The notes under the pieces were generated by a model. That model saw only the letters and a program-made list of their open reading frames with translations. It was not told where the DNA came from and made no database searches. Shown one piece after another: positions 1 to 9,380 of a stretch of 64,000 bases of DNA (within the stretch, counting starts at the first letter, position 1; each line of letters begins with the position of its first letter). The translations under genes were made by a program, and so were the position numbers. Origin of the DNA: Shewanella indica (GTDB lineage: Bacteria; Pseudomonadota; Gammaproteobacteria; Enterobacterales; Shewanellaceae); NCBI RefSeq assembly GCF_002836975.1, contig NZ_NIJK01000039.1, positions 46,160 through 110,159 on the forward strand, read 5' to 3'.

Positions 1-664
1 GTTCCTTATCATTCCGGCTTTGTTTCTGGGGGCTTGCACTGCTACCCAGAATAAACCCATAGCCGATGATCCCTATTATGCGCCTGTGTATCCTGAAGCA
101 CCGCCAACCCGGATAGCGCCGACCGGCTCTATTTATCAGGATAGCCAGGCGTCTTCGCTTTACTCGGATCTGCGGGCGCACAGGGTAGGGGACATCATCA
201 CTGTGGTGCTGGTGGAGTCAACCCAGGCGAAGAAAAGCGTCGGTAACAAGATCAAGAAAGGCTCGGACATGTCGGTGAACCCGCTCTACATGGGCGGCAG
301 CAATGTCACCATCAAGGGCAATCCGCTGGATTTCCGTTACGGCGACAGCATGGATACCAATCGTGAGGCCGATGCCGATCAGAGCAACAGCCTCTCCGGG
401 CAGATCTCGGCCAATGTGATGCAGGTGCTGGGCAATGGCAACCTGGTTATTCGCGGTGAAAAGTGGATCACCATCAATAATGGCGACGAGTTTATCCGGG
501 TAACCGGCATTATTCGGCCGCAGGATATTACTCCCGAGAACACCATAGATTCACCCAAAGTCGCCAATGCCCGTATTCAATACAGCGGTACCGGCACCTT
601 TGCCGATTCGCAAAAGGTGGGCTGGCTGAGCCAGTTCTTCCTCTCTGACTGGTGGCCTTTCTGA
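1..664 (+). CDS. flgH: Flagellar L-ring lipoprotein FlgH (5' end cut by window)
   Basis: FlgH forms the L-ring of the basal body in the outer membrane, the bushing around the rod. The reading frame is open from the first bases, and the true start lies upstream of the window. The visible protein begins inside a hydrophobic signal peptide that ends in a lipobox (LGAC at about nt 26-37), so the mature protein is lipid-anchored at that cysteine. The FlgH body follows, including [19 protein letters not shown] and the C-terminal tail ending SDWWPF. flgI starts 10 bp downstream, so the two are co-transcribed as part of the flg rod/ring operon. Identification is firm from sequence and from order with flgI and flgJ. 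Confidence 0.95.
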   Translation, partial: FLIIPALFLGACTATQNKPIADDPYYAPVYPEAPPTRIAPTGSIYQDSQASSLYSDLRAHRVGDIITVVLVESTQAKKSVGNKIKKGSDMSVNPLYMGGSNVTIKGNPLDFRYGDSMDTNREADADQSNSLSGQISANVMQVLGNGNLVIRGEKWITINNGDEFIRVTGIIRPQDITPENTIDSPKVANARIQYSGTGTFADSQKVGWLSQFFLSDWWPF

Positions 665-674
665 GGATAAGCTC

Positions 675-1766
675 ATGAAAATCAAATTAATCATGGCACT
701 AGCCTGTTTGCTGGTTTCTCTGCCGGGACAGGCCGAGCGCATCAAGGATATCGCCGATATCCAAGGGGTCAGGGATAACCAGTTGATAGGCTACGGTCTG
801 GTGGTCGGTTTGCCGGGCACCGGGGAGAAGACCCGTTACACGGAGCAGACCTTCAAGACCATGTTGAAGAATTTCGGCATCAATTTGCCGGATAACTTCA
901 GGCCCAAGATCAAGAATATTGCCGTGGTGGCAGTGCATGCCGATATGCCACCCTTTATCAAGCCGGGACAAACCCTGGATGTGACGGTATCGAGCCTGGG
1001 TGAAGCCAAGAGCCTGCGCGGCGGTACTTTGCTGCAGACTTTCCTTAAAGGGGTGGACGGCAATGTTTACGCCATCGCCCAGGGCAGTTTGGTGGTTAGC
1101 GGTTTCAGTGCCGAGGGCCTTGATGGCTCCAAGGTTATCCAGAACACGCCAACCGTGGGCCGTATTCCCAACGGCGGCATAGTCGAGCGTGAAGTGGCCA
1201 GCCCCTTCGGTAATGGCGATCACCTGACTTTTAACCTGCACAGAGCCGATTTCTCCACCGCCAAGCGCACCGCCGATGCCATTAATGGCTTACTCGGCCC
1301 GGGTATGGCACGGGCGCTCGATGCTTCTTCCATTCAGGTCAGTGCCCCCAGAGATGTGTCGCAGCGGGTATCTTTCCTGGCCACCCTGGAAAATATTCAG
1401 GTTGAGCCTGCCGATGAGTCGGCCAAGGTGATAGTCAACTCCCGCACCGGCACCATAGTGGTCGGCAAGGACGTAAAACTCCTGCCGGCGGCAGTGACCC
1501 ATGGCGGCCTTACCGTCACCATTGCCGAAGCGACTCAGGTTTCTCAGCCCAACGCCCTGGCCGGTGGCCAGACTGCGGTGACCAGCAACAGCACCATAGA
1601 TGTGGCTCAGGACAATAGACGTATGTTTATGTTCAACCCGGGCACTTCCCTCGATGAGTTGGTGCGGGCGGTGAATATGGTGGGCGCGGCGCCATCGGAT
1701 GTGTTGGCAATCCTCGAAGCCTTAAAGATGGCAGGGGCTTTGCATGGTGAACTCATCATCATCTGA
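675..1766 (+). CDS. flgI: Flagellar P-ring protein FlgI
   Basis: FlgI builds the periplasmic P-ring around the rod in the peptidoglycan layer. The 363-residue product has a cleavable signal peptide (hydrophobic stretch at about residues 4-18, cut after GQA at about 20). The family core follows, with [20 protein letters not shown], and the C-terminus ends [15 protein letters not shown], as is typical. Length is normal. It lies between flgH (10-bp gap) and flgJ (25-bp gap), the usual ring-assembly order. FlgI export needs the Sec system rather than the flagellar export gate, consistent with the signal peptide. Confidence 0.96.
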   Translation: MKIKLIMALACLLVSLPGQAERIKDIADIQGVRDNQLIGYGLVVGLPGTGEKTRYTEQTFKTMLKNFGINLPDNFRPKIKNIAVVAVHADMPPFIKPGQTLDVTVSSLGEAKSLRGGTLLQTFLKGVDGNVYAIAQGSLVVSGFSAEGLDGSKVIQNTPTVGRIPNGGIVEREVASPFGNGDHLTFNLHRADFSTAKRTADAINGLLGPGMARALDASSIQVSAPRDVSQRVSFLATLENIQVEPADESAKVIVNSRTGTIVVGKDVKLLPAAVTHGGLTVTIAEATQVSQPNALAGGQTAVTSNSTIDVAQDNRRMFMFNPGTSLDELVRAVNMVGAAPSDVLAILEALKMAGALHGELIII

Positions 1767-1791
1767 TTAATGGCACATTGGTTTATCGACT

Positions 1792-2802
1792 ATGAACAAA
1801 ATGGCTGACGCGGCGCAATTTCTGGATCTCGGTGGGCTGGACAAGCTCAGAGCCCAGGCGCAGCAGGATCAAAAAGCAGCGCTTAAGGAAGTCGCGCAGC
1901 AGTTTGAAGGCATCTTTGTGCAGATGTTGATGAAAAGCATGCGAGATGCCAACGCGATATTTGAATCCGACAGCCCGATGAACAGCCAGTACACCAAGTT
2001 CTACGAGCAGATGCACGATCAGCAGATGTCGGTGGAGCTGTCCTCCAAAGGCATGCTGGGGCTGGCGGATCTCATGGTGCAGCAGTTGTCACCGGAAAAT
2101 TCCGGCATTACCCCGGCCTCAGTGCTCCGCGGCGATGTCGATAACCGCAGTGTCGCGGCCTTGAGCGGCGGCCAGGCAGAGAAGATATCCGGTGTTGAAG
2201 CGACTGCGGCCAAAGCATCCGCGCTGCCAAGCAGTGACAGTCTGCAGCAGGTATTGAGCGGCAAAGTATTGCCGTCATGGCGGCAGGCGCGGCCGGCAAT
2301 CGGCAGTCAGGAAGAGTTTGTCAGACAGCTTTATCCTCATGCCAAGGCTGCTGCCGATGCCTTGGGGACTCAACCCGAAGTGCTGCTGGCGCAATCGGCT
2401 CTGGAAACCGGTTGGGGCCAGAAAATGGTCCGTGGTCATAAAGGTGAGTCCAGTAACAACCTGTTCAATATCAAGGCCGACAGACGTTGGCAGGGTGAGA
2501 AAGCGGCGGTGTCTACCCTGGAATATGAGCAGGGCACAGCTGTGCGGCAAAAAGCTGACTTTCGGGTGTACGACAGTTTTGAGCAGAGCTTTAACGACTT
2601 TGTCCGCTTTATTTCCGATAACGATCGTTACAGCCAGGCGCGCAAGATGGCCGCTAATCCCGACGAGTTTATCAAGGCACTGGCCGAGGCGGGATACGCC
2701 ACGGATCCTCAATATGCCAACAAGGTGATGAAAGTGCTGGATACCATCAAGGCCGATTTTGGTCAGTTGTTGCAGGAGTTCGGCTCAAAGCCGGGCCAGT
2801 AA
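1792..2802 (+). CDS. flgJ: Rod cap and peptidoglycan hydrolase FlgJ
   Basis: FlgJ has two jobs: its N-terminal part caps the growing rod, and its C-terminal part cuts peptidoglycan so the rod can pass. The 336-residue product shows both. Residues about 1-100 form the rod-capping domain (QFEGIFVQMLMKSMRDAN). A low-complexity linker spans about 105-165, and a glucosaminidase-type domain covers about 170-325. The expected catalytic glutamate is E205 in the SALETGWG motif, followed by SSNNLFNIKAD. There is no signal peptide, as expected for export through the flagellar apparatus. flgK starts 20 bp after its stop. Confidence 0.95.
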   Translation: MNKMADAAQFLDLGGLDKLRAQAQQDQKAALKEVAQQFEGIFVQMLMKSMRDANAIFESDSPMNSQYTKFYEQMHDQQMSVELSSKGMLGLADLMVQQLSPENSGITPASVLRGDVDNRSVAALSGGQAEKISGVEATAAKASALPSSDSLQQVLSGKVLPSWRQARPAIGSQEEFVRQLYPHAKAAADALGTQPEVLLAQSALETGWGQKMVRGHKGESSNNLFNIKADRRWQGEKAAVSTLEYEQGTAVRQKADFRVYDSFEQSFNDFVRFISDNDRYSQARKMAANPDEFIKALAEAGYATDPQYANKVMKVLDTIKADFGQLLQEFGSKPGQ

Positions 2803-2822
2803 AGGTGCAGGAGCGATAACCC

Positions 2823-4748
2823 ATGTCTATGGATCTGTTCAATATAGCCCGCAGCGGGATCCTGGCTGCCCAATCACAATTGGGGGTGACCAGTAACAAT
2901 ATTGCCAACGTCAATACTGAAGGCTATCACCGCCAGGTGGCTATACAGGGCAGCTCCACCTCAATGCGTCTTGGCAATAACTTCTATGGCACAGGTACTT
3001 ATGTGCAGGATGTAAAGCGTATCTACAATGATTATGCTGCCAGAGAGCTGCGTATCGGTCAGACAGGGCTCAGTGCTGCCGAGGCCAGCTACACCAAGCT
3101 CAGCGGGCTGGATCAGCTGTTTTCCCAAATAGGCAAGGCGGTGCCAGCCTCATTGAATGACTTTTTCTCCGGTCTCAATAGTTTGGCTGACCTGCCAGCG
3201 GATCTGGGGATCCGCGGCTCTGTGCTCAATTCGGCCTCGCAACTGGCGCAGAATCTCAATCAAATGCAGAGTCATCTGACAGGTCAGGTGCAGCAAACCA
3301 ATGATCAGATTGAAAGCATTACCACCAGGATCAATGAGATCAGTAAAGAGATGGCGCAGATCAATCTTGAACTGATGAAGTCACCCGGTAACGATGCGCA
3401 GTTGTTGGATAAGCAAGATGCGCTGATTAAAGAGTTAAGCCAGTACGCCGAAGTCAATGTGATCCCGCTGGAAAACGGTGCTCGCTCCATCATGCTGGGT
3501 AGCTCTTTTATGTTGGTATCCGGTGAAGTGGCCATGACCATGGGCATGACCGCAGGTGACCCCTTCCCCAATGAGCCAGAGCTGACCTATAGCCTCGGGG
3601 GCAACGAGTTGAAGGCCGACCCCGCCAAGCTTGGGGGGCAACTGGGCGCCTTATTTGATTTTCGTGACAACACCCTGATGCCCGCCAGCCATGAGCTGGG
3701 GCAGTTGGCGCTGGGGATTGCCGATGCTTTTAACGAGATGCAGTCCCAGGGTTTTGATCTCAATGGCGAACTCGGACAACCCATTTTTACCGATATCAAT
3801 GACCCTGTGATTGCCGCTGGCCGTGTCGGCGCCTATTCCGGCAACGCGGGCACAGCTTCTTTGAGCGTTAATATCGATGATGTCGGCGCCCTGTCCGGCA
3901 GCAGTTATGAGCTGAACTATACCAATGCCGGTAATTATGAACTCAAGGACATGAAGACGGGGGCGGTGACCAATTTGACGCTCAACGGCGATACTCTGGA
4001 AGGCGCCAACGGCTTCAGTATCAAAATTGATGCCGGTGCCATGGCTGCCGGTGACAGGTTTGAAATACGGCCAACGGCCAATGCGGCGGCCAACATAGGT
4101 GTGGTGATGTCAGATCCCAAGGGTATTGCCGCAGCGGCGCCGAAAATTACCGCTAACGCAGGTAATTCAGGCAGCACTTCAGTGAAGTTGGTCAGCATAG
4201 ACGACAGAAGCGCGGCTAACTTCCCCGTGACTGACAGTGAGCTGACATTCACCCTGGATACCAGTGTCAATCCGCCTTCCTATGAAGTATTTGATGTCAA
4301 CGGCGCTTCTTTGGCAACCGGGACGGCTGCGGGTACTCCGCCGCAGATCAGCGCCTTTGGTTTTACTTTTGAAGTCGATGGCAGTAGTGGCGGTAGTGAG
4401 AGTTTCACCTTTGATCTCAGCTTTGCGCCGGGTGACAACACCAATGCCTTGGCCATGGCCAAACTCAGTGACAGCAAGATAATGAATAACGGTAAGTCGA
4501 CCCTGGGTGATGTGTTTGAAAAGACCAAGCTGGATATTGGCAGCCAAACCAAATCTGCCCAAGTCAGGGCCGGTTCGGCAGAGGCCATTTACAACCAGGC
4601 CTATGCCAGGGTGCAGTCGGAGTCGGGAGTTAACCTGGATGAAGAAGCGGCCAATTTGATGCAGTTCCAACAGGCCTATCAGGCATCGGCACGGATCATG
4701 ACTACGGCCAATGCCCTGTTCGACACCCTGTTCAGTTCGGTTCGATAG
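2823..4748 (+). CDS. flgK: Hook-filament junction protein FlgK (HAP1)
   Basis: FlgK is the first of two junction proteins that join the hook to the flagellin filament. The 641-residue protein has the conserved N-terminal helix with the rod/hook/HAP motif (ARSGILAAQSQLGVTSNNIAN, then VNTEGYHRQ). The C-terminal helix contains ESGVNLDEEAANLMQFQQAY, which forms the D0 bundle with the N-terminus. The long middle, about residues 230-520, is variable and exposed. Length is at the long end for the family. flgL follows after 11 bp and the pair belongs to the same transcript. Confidence 0.95.
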   Translation: MSMDLFNIARSGILAAQSQLGVTSNNIANVNTEGYHRQVAIQGSSTSMRLGNNFYGTGTYVQDVKRIYNDYAARELRIGQTGLSAAEASYTKLSGLDQLFSQIGKAVPASLNDFFSGLNSLADLPADLGIRGSVLNSASQLAQNLNQMQSHLTGQVQQTNDQIESITTRINEISKEMAQINLELMKSPGNDAQLLDKQDALIKELSQYAEVNVIPLENGARSIMLGSSFMLVSGEVAMTMGMTAGDPFPNEPELTYSLGGNELKADPAKLGGQLGALFDFRDNTLMPASHELGQLALGIADAFNEMQSQGFDLNGELGQPIFTDINDPVIAAGRVGAYSGNAGTASLSVNIDDVGALSGSSYELNYTNAGNYELKDMKTGAVTNLTLNGDTLEGANGFSIKIDAGAMAAGDRFEIRPTANAAANIGVVMSDPKGIAAAAPKITANAGNSGSTSVKLVSIDDRSAANFPVTDSELTFTLDTSVNPPSYEVFDVNGASLATGTAAGTPPQISAFGFTFEVDGSSGGSESFTFDLSFAPGDNTNALAMAKLSDSKIMNNGKSTLGDVFEKTKLDIGSQTKSAQVRAGSAEAIYNQAYARVQSESGVNLDEEAANLMQFQQAYQASARIMTTANALFDTLFSSVR

Positions 4749-4759
4749 GAGCTTGAGAG

Positions 4760-5965
4760 ATGCGTATTTCAACTTCACAGATGTACCAGCAGAATTTAAA
4801 CAGCATTCTGCAGAAGCAAACCGATACCAACAGGATCCTCGAACAGCTCTCCAGCGGTAAAAAGGTCAACACTGCCGGTGATGACCCGGTGGCAGCTATC
4901 GGCATAGACAACCTCTATCAGCAAAACGCGCTGGTGCAGCAGTATCTCAAGAATGTGGATTACAGCAAAAACCGCTTATCTTTGGCGGAAAGTAAGCTCG
5001 GCAGCGCCGAAACTTTGGTCACCGGCATTCGTGAACAGATGCTGCGTGCAGTAAATGGCACCCTTGGTCCCTCGGAACGGCAAACTATTGCCGATGAAAT
5101 GCGCAGCAGTTTGGATGAACTTCTAAGTATTGCCAATACCCAGGATGAGTCAGGCAATTACCTGTTTGCCGGATACAACACAGATACTCAGCCCTTTGCC
5201 TTCGATGCCAGCGGCAACATGGTTTACAGCGGTGATAGCGGCGTTCGTGATGCCTTGGTGGCACAAGGGGTTGCTATGGGCACCAATATTCCCGGGGACT
5301 CGGCTTTTATGAATGCTGCCAACGCCTTGGGTGACTACGGCGTCAATTATTTGGCCCCGCAAACCGGGGAGTTCAGGGTACTCAGTGCCAAAATAAGCCC
5401 TCCTGGGAGCCATGTGGCTGATACCTACACCTTTAACTTTACCGATAACGGCGCTGGTGGGGTTGATTTGCAAGTGTTGGATTCAAGCGGTACGGCTGTC
5501 AGCAATGTGGCTAACTTCGATGCCAGTAATCCAGTGAGCTTCAACGGTATAGAGGTGAAGCTGGATGGCACGCCGGCTGGCGGGGATTCCTTCACCATGG
5601 AACCTAAGGCCGAGGTACCTATTTTCGACACCATTCAACAGGCGATAACCCTGCTGGAGGATCCCGATCTGATCAATACCCCCAACGGACAAGCTGAGTT
5701 GGCACAGTTATTGGATAATCTTGATAGTGGTATGACTCAACTCGGTGTAGCCAGAGGCGTTGCGGGCAATAGTCTCAAGAGCCTCGAAAGCTACAGCAGC
5801 AATCATGCAGAAGAAGAGTTGGTGAATAAGTCGGCATTGTCACTGCTGGAAGATCTCGATTACGCCGCGGCGATAACCGAATTTCAAAAACAGCAGTTGG
5901 CCTTGAACGCCGTTTCAAATGTGTTCAGTAGAGTGGGTTCTGTTTCCCTGTTTGACTTTATTTAA
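4760..5965 (+). CDS. flgL: Hook-filament junction protein FlgL (HAP3)
   Basis: FlgL is the second junction protein, sitting between FlgK and flagellin. The 401-residue product starts MRISTSQMYQQNL and carries the flagellin-like N-terminal helix (LEQLSSGKKVNTAGDDPVAA). Its C-terminal coiled-coil ends VSNVFSRVGSVSLFDFI. It is related to flagellin at both ends but has the HAP3-specific N-terminus. It is the last gene before the flagellins. The roughly 95-bp gap after it holds the putative promoter of the first flagellin gene. Confidence 0.95.
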   Translation: MRISTSQMYQQNLNSILQKQTDTNRILEQLSSGKKVNTAGDDPVAAIGIDNLYQQNALVQQYLKNVDYSKNRLSLAESKLGSAETLVTGIREQMLRAVNGTLGPSERQTIADEMRSSLDELLSIANTQDESGNYLFAGYNTDTQPFAFDASGNMVYSGDSGVRDALVAQGVAMGTNIPGDSAFMNAANALGDYGVNYLAPQTGEFRVLSAKISPPGSHVADTYTFNFTDNGAGGVDLQVLDSSGTAVSNVANFDASNPVSFNGIEVKLDGTPAGGDSFTMEPKAEVPIFDTIQQAITLLEDPDLINTPNGQAELAQLLDNLDSGMTQLGVARGVAGNSLKSLESYSSNHAEEELVNKSALSLLEDLDYAAAITEFQKQQLALNAVSNVFSRVGSVSLFDFI

Positions 5966-5972
5966 CAGTAAA

Positions 5973-5998
5973 CAAAGACCTACCCGTCTGTCAGATAA
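5973..5998 (+). promoter_or_regulatory. Possible sigma-28 promoter of first flagellin
   Basis: CAAAG, 13 bases, then TCAGATAA, about 60 bp before the start codon. This is a partial match to the sigma-28 (FliA) consensus TAAAG-N14-GCCGATAA. It is clearly weaker than the site in front of the second flagellin. The call is an inference from position and partial match. Confidence 0.4.
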
Positions 5999-6060
5999 GT
6001 TGTTAACAATTTTAGCCAAGCTCCGAGTCTTGGCGCTAAAACTAGGAAGAGGAACTCAAC

Positions 6061-7255
6061 ATGGCTATTACCGTTAATACCAACGTAACTTCATTGAAGG
6101 CGCAGAAAAATCTTAACGGCGCCAACAACCATCTGCAGACCTCCATGGAGCGTCTGTCCAGTGGCCTGCGTATCAACAGCGCCAAAGACGATGCAGCCGG
6201 TCTGCAGATCTCCAACCGTCTGACCAGCCAGTCAGATCAACGGCCTGGATGTGGCCCAACGCAACGCCAATGACGGTATTTCTATCGCCCAGACCGCCGA
6301 AGGTGCCATGCAGGAGTCCACCAATATTTTGCAGCGTATGCGTGATTTGTCACTGCAATCGGCCAACGGCTCCAACTCGGCCGAAGACCGCACCGCCATG
6401 CACAAAGAGTTGTCGGCCCTGCAGTTAGAGTTAACTCGTATCTCTGAGACCACCTCTTTTGGGAATCAGAAGTTGTTGGATGGCAGCTACGGAACTCAGG
6501 CCTTCCAGGTGGGCGCCAATGCCAATGAAACGATTTCCGTCACATTGGGAGATGTGGGCGCTGATGCAATAGGCAAGGGTGCGCAGACTGTTGCAGGTCA
6601 ATTGAGTGCAGCAAACATTGCAGCGTTGACAACAAATGATAACAACAGCGATGGCATTTCAGGTACTTTAACATTTGGGTACACTCCTGCTGGCGGCACT
6701 GCAAGCAATATTACAGTAGACGTTGCCACAGGTGATGATGCAGATAGCTTGGCGGCCAAGATAAACACAGCTCTTGCTGATACGGGGGGCACTGTGAGTG
6801 TGGACTCTGGCAATATTAACTTTGGTGGTATTGCAAACAATGGTGATGCATTGACGTTAGCAGCAGTGGATGATGCAGCTACACCAGCAGCAGTCACGCC
6901 AGAGACAGCATTGGCCTTGGGTGGTGATGATACAGGGCTGATTACAGTGGAAGATTTGGACATATCCACCGCAGATGGAGCACAGAGAGCTGTTAGCGTG
7001 ATTGATGCTGCAATTGCCGGCATTGATAGCCAACGAGCAGATTTGGGTGCGGTGCAAAACCGGATGAGTTTTACAATCAATAATCTGAACAGTATTGGTA
7101 CCAACGTGTCTGATGCCCGCAGCCGGATTCAGGATGTGGACTTTGCCAAGGAAACGGCCACTATGACCAAGCAGCAAATTTTGTCTCAGACTTCTTCTGC
7201 CATGCTGGCCCAGGCTAACCAGTTGCCTCAGGTAGCTCTGTCACTGCTTGGTTAA
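6061..7255 (+). pseudogene. flaA: First flagellin gene, frameshifted by one extra 4-bp unit
   Basis: This is a flagellin gene split into two frames. The first frame (6061-6273) encodes the normal N-terminus ([20 protein letters not shown] to NRLTSQ) and then runs to an early stop after 70 residues. The rest of the gene is open in the next frame up to 7255. At 6224-6235 the sequence has three tandem 4-bp units (CCAG, CCAG, TCAG), where the intact neighbour flagellin has only two (CCAG, TCAG). Removing one unit restores a 396-residue flagellin with both conserved ends and a variable centre. The rest of the gene looks undamaged, so the change is recent, reversible, or a sequencing or assembly error. 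As written it cannot make full-length flagellin. Confidence 0.88.
6224..6235 (+). repeat. Three tandem 4-bp units causing the flagellin frameshift
   Basis: CCAG-CCAG-TCAG inside codons for the LTSQ segment of the first flagellin. The matching place in the second flagellin (about 7698-7705) reads CCAG-TCAG. A 4-bp gain shifts the frame, which is what slipped-strand mispairing at short tandem units would produce. Confidence 0.85.
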
Positions 7256-7290
7256 ACTTGACAGGTAAATAAAAACTGCAATGGTATCAA

Positions 7291-7326
7291 CCCACAACAG
7301 CGGCCAAAGCCGCTGCTGTGGGTTTT
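7291..7326 (+). terminator. Rho-independent terminator after first flagellin
   Basis: A 14-bp stem (CCCACAACAGCGGC pairing with GCCGCTGCTGTGGG, one mismatch) with a 4-base loop, followed by TTTTA. It lies 36 bp after the flagellin stop codon and should isolate that gene as a single-gene transcript. Confidence 0.9.
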
Positions 7327-7434
7327 ACTCATTAATGTGAGCGGGAAATTAAGTTATAGCAATAGCACGACTGTATAAAAGTCATTAAAATACAATTAAT
7401 TAGTTATAATTTATAAAAATGATGATTTTTTGGC

Positions 7435-7461
7435 TAAAGTCTCTCAGTTGGCTGCCGTTAC
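7435..7461 (+). promoter_or_regulatory. Sigma-28 (FliA) promoter of second flagellin
   Basis: TAAA, exactly 15 bases, then GCCGTTAC. This is a close match to the sigma-28 consensus TAAA-N15-GCCGATAA. It lies about 75 bp before the ATG at 7535, inside a 279-bp AT-rich gap between the two flagellin genes that holds no other gene. FliA is encoded in the window at 33,347. Confidence 0.8.
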
Positions 7462-7534
7462 AGTGACTGTAACAGATTAGCTCCGCTTGGCTTGACAGCC
7501 AGCCAGCGGTCAACCAGCAAGAGAGGAACCTATT

Positions 7535-8713
7535 ATGGCCATTTCCGTCAATACCAACGTGACTTCCCTGAGTTCACAAAAGAACCTCAATAATGCCAAC
7601 AGTGCATTGAAAACCTCCATGGAGCGTCTGTCCAGTGGCCTGCGTATCAACAGCGCCAAAGACGATGCTGCCGGTCTGCAGATCTCTAACCGTTTGACCA
7701 GTCAGATCAACGGCCTGGATGTAGCCCAACGCAACGCTAACGATGGTATCTCCATCGCCCAGACGGCCGAAGGCGCCATGCAGGAGTCCACCAATATTTT
7801 GCAACGGATGCGTGATTTGTCACTGCAATCGGCCAACGGCTCCAACTCGGCTGAAGACCGTGCTGCTATGCAAAAAGAGATTACCTCGCTCCAGGAAGAA
7901 TTGACCCGTATTTCCGATACCACAGCTTTTGGTGGTCAGAAACTACTTAACGGCAGCTACAGAACTCAGGCCTTCCAGGTGGGCGCCAATGCCAATGAAA
8001 CGATTTCCGTCACGTTGGGAGATGTGGGCGCTGATGCAATAGGCAAGTCAGGAAAGGAAGTCACGGGTACTTTTGCAGCTGCTAACGTTACCGGTTTGAT
8101 TGGTAAAACCGGTAACGAGGCTTTGGAGTTCGGTTACACTGATGCGGACGGTAAGACAAAAACGCTTACAGTTGACTTTACAAATGTATCAGATATTGAT
8201 GGTTTGGCGTCTGCAATCAATACTGCTTTAGCCGATACTGGAGTTTCTGTTGTTAAAGACACTGCTGGCACAGAGTTGAAGTACAGTGGTTTTATGGAAA
8301 ATGGCAGTACTGCTTTGACAGTATCAAAAGCTACTAAGGGTGATTCTTCGGACATTAAAGCAGACGTTGCCGTAACAGTTGGCGAGGACGATTCAGGATT
8401 TTCAGCAATTGAAGGTGTTGACATATCCACTGCCGATGGAGCACAGAGTGCTGTTAGCGTGATTGATGCTGCAATTGCCGGCATTGATAGCCAACGAGCA
8501 GATTTGGGTGCGGTGCAGAATCGTCTGAGTTTTACTATCAACAACCTGAACAACATCTCTACTAACGTTTCAGACGCCCGTAGCCGGATTCAGGACGTGG
8601 ACTTTGCCAAGGAAACGGCACAGATGACCAAGCAGCAGATTTTGTCTCAGACTTCTTCAGCCATGCTGGCCCAGGCTAACCAATTGCCTCAGGTGGCTCT
8701 GTCACTGCTGTAA
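7535..8713 (+). CDS. flaB: Flagellin (major filament subunit), intact copy
   Basis: The 392-residue product polymerises into the filament. The conserved N-terminal D0/D1 ([40 protein letters not shown]) and C-terminal D1/D0 ([13 protein letters not shown] segment, [20 protein letters not shown]) flank a variable, acidic centre at about residues 170-295. It has its own sigma-28 promoter and its own terminator, so it is a single-gene late transcript. Because the upstream flagellin is frameshifted, this is the only complete flagellin gene in the window. Long stretches are identical at the DNA level to the broken copy, which suggests past gene conversion. Confidence 0.97.
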   Translation: MAISVNTNVTSLSSQKNLNNANSALKTSMERLSSGLRINSAKDDAAGLQISNRLTSQINGLDVAQRNANDGISIAQTAEGAMQESTNILQRMRDLSLQSANGSNSAEDRAAMQKEITSLQEELTRISDTTAFGGQKLLNGSYRTQAFQVGANANETISVTLGDVGADAIGKSGKEVTGTFAAANVTGLIGKTGNEALEFGYTDADGKTKTLTVDFTNVSDIDGLASAINTALADTGVSVVKDTAGTELKYSGFMENGSTALTVSKATKGDSSDIKADVAVTVGEDDSGFSAIEGVDISTADGAQSAVSVIDAAIAGIDSQRADLGAVQNRLSFTINNLNNISTNVSDARSRIQDVDFAKETAQMTKQQILSQTSSAMLAQANQLPQVALSLL

Positions 8714-8751
8714 TCCAAGCGATTAAGGCATAAAAGGTTATAATCAGGAGG

Positions 8752-8777
8752 GGGAGGGCTTAGTGCCCTCCCTTTTA
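8752..8777 (+). terminator. Rho-independent terminator after second flagellin
   Basis: Perfect 8-bp GC stem (GGGAGGGC / GCCCTCCC) with a 5-base loop, followed by TTTTATTT. It starts 38 bp after the flagellin stop. Confidence 0.9.
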
Positions 8778-8942
8778 TTTGACGTACCGGGAATAATGGG
8801 TTTGCAATGTCATCGGATGATGTTTTAGTCCTTTATGGCTTTTGTTGTACTGGTTATGATGTGACCGATTGCCAGATGTCCAAAGGATGAAAGTGCGTCC
8901 TTAAGTTTGTGGCAAACCGTAACAGTGAGTAGGGAGAAACCT

Positions 8943-9350
8943 ATGAGCGGTGAAATACAAATGGCTCCTGCAATTTCAGTTGTGGCAACGCCAGCAACTG
9001 AAAAATATGACAGGGCACAACAGAATAGCAGCTCAGACAAGTTGGCTGAAGTTGGCACGAAAGCTGCTTTGAATCCAACAGAGCTAGCCGGTGTTGCGTC
9101 CGCAAAGCCAGTCGAGGCTGAAGTAGATACTGATACCCTGATAGCGCTGACAGATTCTCTGACTGATATGATGAGCATGATGCGTAAGGGGTTGGAATTC
9201 AGGGTCGATGAGATGCAAGGAATGCCAGTTGTCAGTGTGATGGATATGGACTCGGGTGAACTGATAAGACAAATTCCTTCCGAAGAGGCTTTGGCCTTGG
9301 CTGAGAAAATGTCTGAAATTGCCGGTGTATTGATGAAGACTGAGGCGTAA
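8943..9350 (+). CDS. flaG: FlaG family flagellar protein
   Basis: FlaG proteins affect filament length and are found next to fliD in polar-flagellated gammaproteobacteria; the exact mechanism is not settled. I chose the ATG at 8943, which has AGGGAG about 6 bp upstream, over a GTG 36 bp earlier. This gives 135 residues. The N-terminal half is low-complexity and disordered. The C-terminal part, about residues 60-135, is the conserved domain (EFRVDEMQGMPVVSVMDMDS, then GELIRQIPSEEAL). fliD follows 30 bp later. Confidence 0.88.
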   Translation: MSGEIQMAPAISVVATPATEKYDRAQQNSSSDKLAEVGTKAALNPTELAGVASAKPVEAEVDTDTLIALTDSLTDMMSMMRKGLEFRVDEMQGMPVVSVMDMDSGELIRQIPSEEALALAEKMSEIAGVLMKTEA

Positions 9351-9380
9351 CTGGTACGTCACAATATTTAGGAGGTTAGC

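Noticed and set aside
6061..7255. Programmed ribosomal frameshift in the first flagellin
   Set aside because: No slippery heptamer or following structure. The simple gain of one 4-bp unit relative to the intact copy explains the frame change fully.
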